Assembly (NCBI GenBank): GCA_030704765.1
Contig: JAUYDD010000141.1
Location: 1 to 16,675, forward strand
Origin: Nanobdellota archaeon
Lineage (GTDB): Archaea > Nanobdellota > Nanobdellia > Pacearchaeales > GW2011-AR1
Direction of reading: 5' to 3'
Length of the DNA: 16,675 nt
Position 1 is the first letter of the stretch. The number at the start of each line of letters is the position of its first letter. The notes under the pieces were generated by a model, which did not search any database, was not told the origin of the DNA, and saw nothing but the letters and a program-made list of their open reading frames with translations. This document shows positions 13,059 through 16,675 of this stretch, in pieces. The position numbers and the translations under genes were made by a program.

Positions 13059-15764
13059 ATGAGTAAAAAAGGGGAAAATAGAGATAGATTAGTCTATTAT
13101 AGATTGTCAATCATAATTGGGATTTTAATATTATTGTCTATAGGTATTGTTCATGCTAATCCTGAAAAAATAAATAAGGAAATTTTTCAGAAATTTGAAA
13201 ATCTGGATTCCAAAGAAAAAGTCGGAGTTATCATTAAAACAAAAAATGGTTATGAGATAGAAGGGGATAATCATAAAGATTATTATTATAAAAAAATTTC
13301 TAAAGATGAATTTGAAGAATTAAAGTATGATTCTGATATAGAAAAAATTAGTTTAAGCCATAAAATAAGCTCATTTTTACAAGAAAGTATAGTCCTGACA
13401 AATGCAAGTTATACTCATGCTACACAAGCTTTTGGAATAAATCTGACTGGATTGAACACAACAGTATGCGTCATTGATAGTGGTGTTAATTTTTCTCATC
13501 CAGACTTAATAGGCAAGAACGTAAGCTGTGTAATAGATTGTTTTAATAAAGAATGTATTGAAAATTGCAGTTTAGATGATGATGAAGGTCATGGGACTCA
13601 TGTTACAGGAATTGTTGCAGCATCTTCTGGTATTATTGGAATTAGCCCTGGTGCAAATATAATTGCAATAAAAGTTCTTAATTCTAATGGAGATGGCAGT
13701 GGAAATGACTTAGATCTTTCAAGAGCTATAGATTATTGTGTTTCTAGGAACGTTAGTGTAATGACTATGAGTCTTGGCACAGCTACAACATATTCATCTG
13801 ATTGTTCAAGTCTTATGAGCCCATGGACTGAATCAATTGATATTGCTTATTCTAAAAATATCTCTGTAATTGCTGCTACTGGAAACATTCCTGCTAGTAC
13901 TACTAGTATATCTTCTCCAGCATGCATAGCAAATGTAACTCCAGTAAGTGCTATACAAAAAGATGATTTGACAATAGGATATAAAAGAAATTCATTAGTA
14001 ATGCTTGTTGCTCCTGGTTATGTCATTAATTCAACAAAAAATATCGGAGGATATATAACTAAATCTGGAACATCTATGGCTGCACCTCATGTTGCAGGGG
14101 CTGTTGCTATAATAAGACAATTTTTGAATCTTACAGGAAGAACTAGGACTCCTCTAGAGATTGAATTATTATTGAATTCTAGTGGAAAAAGAGTTTATGA
14201 TTCTTCTTCTCTATTATATTTTTCAAGGATAGATATTTATTCAGCAATCTTGTCTCTTGACAATATTCCTCCTAATGTAAGCTTAATTACTCCTGCTAAT
14301 AATCATGTAAATGAATCTAGAGACTACACATTCAGTTGCAATGCTAGTGATTATCAATTAGCTAACATGACTTTTTATCTATATGATAATAATGGATTAG
14401 TATATAATGAAACAAAAAATATCTCTGGAACAACAAACACTAGTAATTTTAATGTCTCTAATCTTGACTACAAATCTTATAGATGGAACTGTAAGGCAAG
14501 TGACTTATTAGGAAACTATGCATATTTTAATTCTAATTATACTTTAGTTGTTGGGAGAATATTATCTAACCTTATATCACCTGAAAATCCAACATATACA
14601 AATTATAACATGACTAACCTGAGTTGCGAATCTATTGCTGGAGATGGTTTTAAGCTTACGAATGTCAGTCTTTATATCTGGAACAACAGCAATTATCTGA
14701 TTTATAATGAAACCAGGAACATATCTGGTGTCACGAATACAACAATATTCAACTATACATTAATAAGAGAGGGTAATTATTCTTGGAATTGTTTATCTTA
14801 CAATAATGCCTCTAATTCATCTTGGGCAGATAATAATTATACAATAGTCTATGATATAACAAATCCAAATATAAGTTCTATAACTAGTACAGTTAGTTCT
14901 AGTAGCTCTACAATGTCTATTAATTCTAATGAAGAAACAAATCTGACAATTAATTATGGTATAACGACAAGTCTTGGAAGTTTTAGCAGGAGCAGTTCTT
15001 TTTTAAATAGCAATTCTATTACCCTAAATGACTTAACAAGCTTAACAACTTATTATTTCAATTCAACATCTTGTGACAGGGCGAATAATTGTATAATAAA
15101 CACAAGCAGTTTTACTACTTCTGCTACCACAACTAATCCATCTTCATCAGGAGGTGGAGGAGGAAGCCCTGCTAGTTCAAGAAAGACTTATTCAATAAGT
15201 TATGAACAATTTGAAAAAGGATATACCGAATCATTAAGCGAGAATGATAAGATTAAGTTTATAGAAAAAGATAAGACAGAACATTATATCATAATAAATA
15301 AAATAGAAAAATATAAAGTTAATTTGACAATAAAAAGCAATCTAATAAATATAGTGATGGATCTAGGCCAGAGTATAAAACTCAATATAAGTTCATTGGA
15401 ATATTACGGCCTTTATATTAAAGTAGAATCTATTTCTGGTAACAAAACAAACATCACTATAAAAAAGATCAATGAAAAAATTATTCCAGGAAAAAGAGTA
15501 TTAGATGAAATTCAAAATAACGGCAGGAACATCTCAATAAATGAAGAAGAAAAACCAGAAATAGAAGAGAAAAAAGAAGAAAAATATCAAGGATATAAAA
15601 TAAATTTTACAATAGTAAGTTATATATGCTTATTGATATTAGTGCTTGCAATAGTCATCCTAGGAATCACGAGATCCAAGCATCATAAGAAAAGAGAAAA
15701 GACTATAAATGAATATGGCGAAATATTTAAAAAAAATTTGAACCTGAAAATTAAAAGGAGGTAA
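13059..15764 (+). CDS. Membrane-anchored subtilisin-like serine protease (S8) with Ig-like repeats
   Basis: Secreted, surface-bound endopeptidase of 901 residues. Order: signal or membrane segment (about 16-33, LSIIIGILILLSIGIVHA); a prodomain (about 40-105) with an inhibitor-I9-like KVGVIIKTKNG strand; a catalytic domain (about 125-400) with D140 in VCVIDSGVNFSHPDL, H178 in GHGTHVTG, oxyanion N276 in AATGN and S339 in GTSMAAPHVAG; two Ig-like domains (about 404-500, 505-600) with paired cysteines and matching NET-NISG-TNT motifs; a third fibronectin-like domain to about 690; a GGGGGS linker; one more beta domain; a C-terminal span (about 848-869) and a basic cytosolic tail. Dense N-x-S/T sequons suggest heavy N-glycosylation. 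Likely roles are surface protein turnover or cell contact. A GGAGGT at its 3' end serves the next gene. Confidence 0.95.
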   Translation: MSKKGENRDRLVYYRLSIIIGILILLSIGIVHANPEKINKEIFQKFENLDSKEKVGVIIKTKNGYEIEGDNHKDYYYKKISKDEFEELKYDSDIEKISLSHKISSFLQESIVLTNASYTHATQAFGINLTGLNTTVCVIDSGVNFSHPDLIGKNVSCVIDCFNKECIENCSLDDDEGHGTHVTGIVAASSGIIGISPGANIIAIKVLNSNGDGSGNDLDLSRAIDYCVSRNVSVMTMSLGTATTYSSDCSSLMSPWTESIDIAYSKNISVIAATGNIPASTTSISSPACIANVTPVSAIQKDDLTIGYKRNSLVMLVAPGYVINSTKNIGGYITKSGTSMAAPHVAGAVAIIRQFLNLTGRTRTPLEIELLLNSSGKRVYDSSSLLYFSRIDIYSAILSLDNIPPNVSLITPANNHVNESRDYTFSCNASDYQLANMTFYLYDNNGLVYNETKNISGTTNTSNFNVSNLDYKSYRWNCKASDLLGNYAYFNSNYTLVVGRILSNLISPENPTYTNYNMTNLSCESIAGDGFKLTNVSLYIWNNSNYLIYNETRNISGVTNTTIFNYTLIREGNYSWNCLSYNNASNSSWADNNYTIVYDITNPNISSITSTVSSSSSTMSINSNEETNLTINYGITTSLGSFSRSSSFLNSNSITLNDLTSLTTYYFNSTSCDRANNCIINTSSFTTSATTTNPSSSGGGGGSPASSRKTYSISYEQFEKGYTESLSENDKIKFIEKDKTEHYIIINKIEKYKVNLTIKSNLINIVMDLGQSIKLNISSLEYYGLYIKVESISGNKTNITIKKINEKIIPGKRVLDEIQNNGRNISINEEEKPEIEEKKEEKYQGYKINFTIVSYICLLILVLAIVILGITRSKHHKKREKTINEYGEIFKKNLNLKIKRR

Positions 15765-15771
15765 AAAGAAA

Positions 15772-16341
15772 ATGAAAAAGATAAATTACATTTTTATTAT
15801 TTTGATTTTATTAATTATTTTAATTTCAGTATTTTATCTGTCTAGAAATGTAAAAAAACCAGTTTGTGGAAACGGTGTAATAGAAAAAGGAGAATCAAGT
15901 AACAATTGTTGTGTAGATGTTGGTTGTCCTAACGATTATATTTGTGAGAATAATAAGTGCATTAGTAATATTTCTGATACTAATAATATAACTAATACAG
16001 CTCCACCTATTCCACCCGTTATTTATGAAACTATTGAAGCAACTATTTTGAATTTATCTGTTACATCCCATAAAATATTTACAATAGGTGATGCAGAATA
16101 TTATGGAAAATATGCTATTATTCGTGTAGATAAGATAATCGATTATAAACGCTTAGATCCTTATAATGAAACTTATAGTGATCGATTGTTTAAACCACTA
16201 TCTGTTGGAGATAAAATAGAAGTTTCATTTGAATGGAATACAAATACAACTAAAGTTGGAGATAAGATTTTAACAATCATAGAACTTCATCAGGGTTATA
16301 ATCTCTGGGTAATAAGAACTGATTATAAAGTATTAGAATGA
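15772..16341 (+). CDS. Membrane-anchored protein with a cysteine-rich CGNG motif; probably frameshifted from the DUF333 part that follows
   Basis: 189 residues. An N-terminal hydrophobic anchor (5-24) is followed by a six-cysteine stretch (C32, C46, C47, C52, C58, C63) in CGNGVIEKGESSNNCC and NDYICENNKC, a motif common in secreted proteins of uncultured archaea. After a proline/asparagine linker, residues 85-189 form a beta-rich domain (ETIEATILNLSV, YAIIRVDKI, VGDKIEVSFEW). GGAGGT at 15757-15762 overlaps the stop of the protease and sits ten bases before the ATG, so both are probably cotranscribed. The stop TGA (16339-16341) comes where an asparagine-rich linker would continue, in the next frame, to a DUF333-like domain; removing one base joins them. 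The function is unknown; it is extracellular and perhaps a ligand-binding partner of the protease. Confidence 0.75.
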   Translation: MKKINYIFIILILLIILISVFYLSRNVKKPVCGNGVIEKGESSNNCCVDVGCPNDYICENNKCISNISDTNNITNTAPPIPPVIYETIEATILNLSVTSHKIFTIGDAEYYGKYAIIRVDKIIDYKRLDPYNETYSDRLFKPLSVGDKIEVSFEWNTNTTKVGDKILTIIELHQGYNLWVIRTDYKVLE

Positions 16342-16675
16342 AAATAATACAAATAATCAAATTACTGAAATACCAAATCCTGCTGGTGTTTATTGTCGTA
16401 TTTTAGGATATAATAAAAGAATAAATGAGACAAAGGAGGGTCAGCAAGGAATTTGTATTTTCCCGGATGGGTCTGAATGTAGCCAATGGTATTTTTATGC
16501 AGGATTATGTGGTCAGAACTGGTCTTATTGTAATCTACATGGATATGATATAATATCTGGAGATGTAAAATCAGGAAGATGTAGATATGCTTATAGTCCT
16601 ATATGTAGTGTTTGTGTTAATAAAACTACACAACAAGATGCAGGAACCGTAGATGATTTAATAAATCTAAGTAAA
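16340..16675 (+). CDS. DUF333-like cysteine-rich domain, no start of its own, 3' partial
   Basis: The frame beginning GAA at 16340 reads ENNTNNQITEIPNPAGVYC and then GQQGICIFPDGSECSQWYFY, AGLCGQNWSYC and GRCRYAYSPICSVC up to the window edge. NPA-VYC, G-CIFPDGSEC--W and G-C are the signature of the DUF333 domain of small secreted proteins; the later C-YAYSPIC resembles Kazal-type cysteine spacing. The frame has no ATG, GTG or TTG before the domain and a TAG just upstream (16334-16336), while the preceding gene ends here one frame away. I infer a single gene split by a one-base insertion near 16339, either a real mutation, a sequencing error, or, less likely, recoding. Confidence 0.65.

Noticed and set aside
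16338..16406. A short ORF (MKIIQIIKLLKYQILLVFIVVF) overlapping the stop of the cysteine-motif gene by ATGA and looking like a signal peptide.
   Set aside because: It ends in a stop inside the region where another frame encodes the conserved DUF333 start (NPAGVYC), so it is most likely an out-of-frame shadow of that domain.
1..16675. Transposase-bearing insertion sequence, tRNA or rRNA gene, or replication origin.
   Set aside because: No transposase-like ORF, cloverleaf or rRNA-like sequence could be identified by eye; the repeats carry no gene of their own.

Overview
The window looks like chromosomal DNA of an AT-rich archaeon, most likely a DPANN lineage (Woesearchaeota or Pacearchaeota type). 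The evidence is an archaeal-type RNase J, TATA boxes placed for leaderless or short-leader transcripts, a membrane-anchored surface subtilase rich in N-x-S/T sequons, and ABC-type polysaccharide export genes beside archaeal glycosyltransferases. The lineage is inferred; no rRNA or marker gene is present.

Layout. Positions 1-592 hold the 3' part of a plus-strand membrane protein gene that carries a palindromic repeat in an open frame. Positions 595-7143 are a minus-strand surface-glycan cluster. In transcription order it holds an ABC-2 permease, an ABC ATPase, a GT2 dolichyl-phosphate-sugar-synthase-like enzyme, a polytopic GT-C-like protein, a GT4 and a GT8 glycosyltransferase. Positions 7412-8749 are RNase J, with its own TATA box. 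Positions 8801-12359 are three ATP-grasp ligase genes joined by ATGA overlaps. They are preceded by a possible 49-codon ORF inside a triply nested hairpin leader (12361-12535). After a 0.7 kb intergenic region come a plus-strand membrane-anchored subtilisin-like protease (13059-15764), a cysteine-cluster membrane protein (15772-16341) and, one frame off, a DUF333-like domain that runs out of the window.

The most unusual content is a family of five interspersed modular elements (1-138, 5188-5458, 6216-6369, 7182-7390, 12724-12974), here called A to E. Each is built from perfect or near-perfect hairpins nested inside longer stems. The stems differ between copies but stay complementary, while junctions and loops are conserved: an ATGTCGG start, TTAA and TTYA loops, a GCATCCTAAAAA junction, an ATCAAAC segment and a T7GAT end. 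Copies contain extra hairpin modules placed end to end (B) or inserted into the arm of another hairpin (D, E). Copy A lies in an open reading frame, and two other copies supply the stop codons or C-terminal residues of transporter genes. I do not recognise the family. In-frame placement recalls Rickettsia palindromic elements, but I see no shared sequence.

How the genes fit together: the GT2, GT-C, GT4 and GT8 enzymes would assemble a lipid-linked surface glycan that the ABC pair exports. The ATP-grasp trio would condense carboxylates with amines, giving a small peptide-like product or modifying a peptide; its substrate cannot be read from the sequence.
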